The translations under genes and the position numbers were made by a program. Positions 13,306-13,496 of a DNA stretch of 13,496 nucleotides are shown here, one piece after another. The notes beneath the pieces are model-generated. The model saw nothing but the letters and a program-made list of their open reading frames with translations. It did no database searches and was not told the origin of the DNA. The stretch's first letter is position 1. Each line of letters starts with the position of its first letter. The stretch is from Chloroflexota bacterium (GTDB lineage Bacteria; Chloroflexota; Limnocylindria; Limnocylindrales; CSP1-4), in assembly GCA_013696945.1 (NCBI GenBank), contig JACCXQ010000208.1, positions 1-13,496 of the forward strand, given 5' to 3'.

Positions 13306-13496
13306 ATGGTAGATTCGACCTCGGTGGCGACCCGAGCTCCAACGCTTCCCCCACAAGCGAAAGGCGTAGATCCGCACGTGGCCATCGACCCGGATCAGGA
13401 ATTCCTCGTTCAGCCTGTCAACGCCTCCTGGCTCCAGTGCAACATCGAGTGCCAGGAGGGTTGCCCCGTCGGCACGAACTGCCGCGGCTACCTGAA
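13306..13496 (+). CDS. N-terminus of an Fe-S/FAD oxidoreductase (GltD/DPYD-like, Fer4_20-type), partial
   Basis: The frame is open from ATG 13306 to the window end (63 codons, 3' incomplete). The start is set by GGGAGGGG at 13292-13299, about 6 nt upstream; GTG at 13324 and 13378 are later in-frame alternatives. Residues 42-63 (WLQCNIECQEGCPVGTNCRG and on) hold four Cys at 45, 49, 53 and 59. CxxxCPVG followed by an aromatic/Leu pair resembles the N-terminal Fe-S domain of NADPH-dependent glutamate synthase small subunits and dihydropyrimidine dehydrogenase-like enzymes, where Cys residues bind 4Fe-4S clusters for electron transfer. The FAD and NAD(P) domains would be beyond the edge. The Cys spacing differs slightly from the usual CxxCxxxxCxxxCP, so the family is probable rather than certain. 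Confidence 0.6.
   Translation, partial: MVDSTSVATRAPTLPPQAKGVDPHVAIDPDQEFLVQPVNASWLQCNIECQEGCPVGTNCRGYL

Noticed and set aside
12115..13377. Longer 420-codon version of the coiled-coil protein
   Set aside because: The additional N-terminal 55 residues are Arg-rich, and they overlap the well-supported start and Shine-Dalgarno of the divergent oxidoreductase gene.

Overview
The window is a high-GC (by eye about two-thirds G+C), densely packed bacterial chromosome segment with many GTG starts and 1-4 nt gene overlaps. A ThiN-type thiamine pyrophosphokinase, a TPP riboswitch, a multi-GAF diguanylate cyclase and a BldC/MerR-like helix-turn-helix fit an uncultured Chloroflexota-type organism (for example the Limnocylindria/Ellin6529 group). 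That placement is inference; there is no rRNA or marker gene here. No transposon, phage, CRISPR or tRNA was seen, and the region looks like ordinary chromosome.

Layout. At 2-118 lies the Pro/Glu-rich C-terminal end of a plus-strand gene, followed by about 340 nt without a convincing gene. From 5878 down to 460 runs a minus-strand series: a YbaK-type tRNA deacylase; a PQQ-repeat-like protein (GTGA overlap); a GIDE-like membrane protein; a small two-helix membrane protein; and a very large diguanylate cyclase (HTH + four GAF + GGDEF). The cyclase start appears to be a non-standard codon.

From about 5909 to 11050, on the plus strand, is a thiamine uptake and activation operon. It opens with a weak promoter candidate, a complete TPP riboswitch (5933-6022) and a hairpin that buries a Shine-Dalgarno. 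A possible 7-codon leader ORF follows, then one reading frame fusing ThiN (thiamine to TPP kinase) to a ThiB-like thiamine-binding lipoprotein, then ThiP (permease) and ThiQ (ATPase). A PrxQ/Bcp peroxiredoxin ends the operon. Every junction overlaps (GTGA, GTGA, TGATG, ATGA), so the whole set is probably translationally coupled and switched off by TPP. The genes would bind external thiamine, import it and phosphorylate it on entry.

Beyond a perfect 15-bp inverted repeat is a PIG-L/LmbE-type Zn deacetylase with a good intrinsic terminator after it. A minus-strand coiled-coil protein of unknown family (12115-13212) follows. It is divergent from the N-terminus of an Fe-S/FAD oxidoreductase of the GltD/DPYD-like type that runs off the window end.

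The most interesting items are the ThiN-ThiB fusion, in which a cytosolic kinase would be tethered through an uncleaved signal anchor to the extracytoplasmic binding protein of its own importer, and the directly readable two-state riboswitch platform in front of it.
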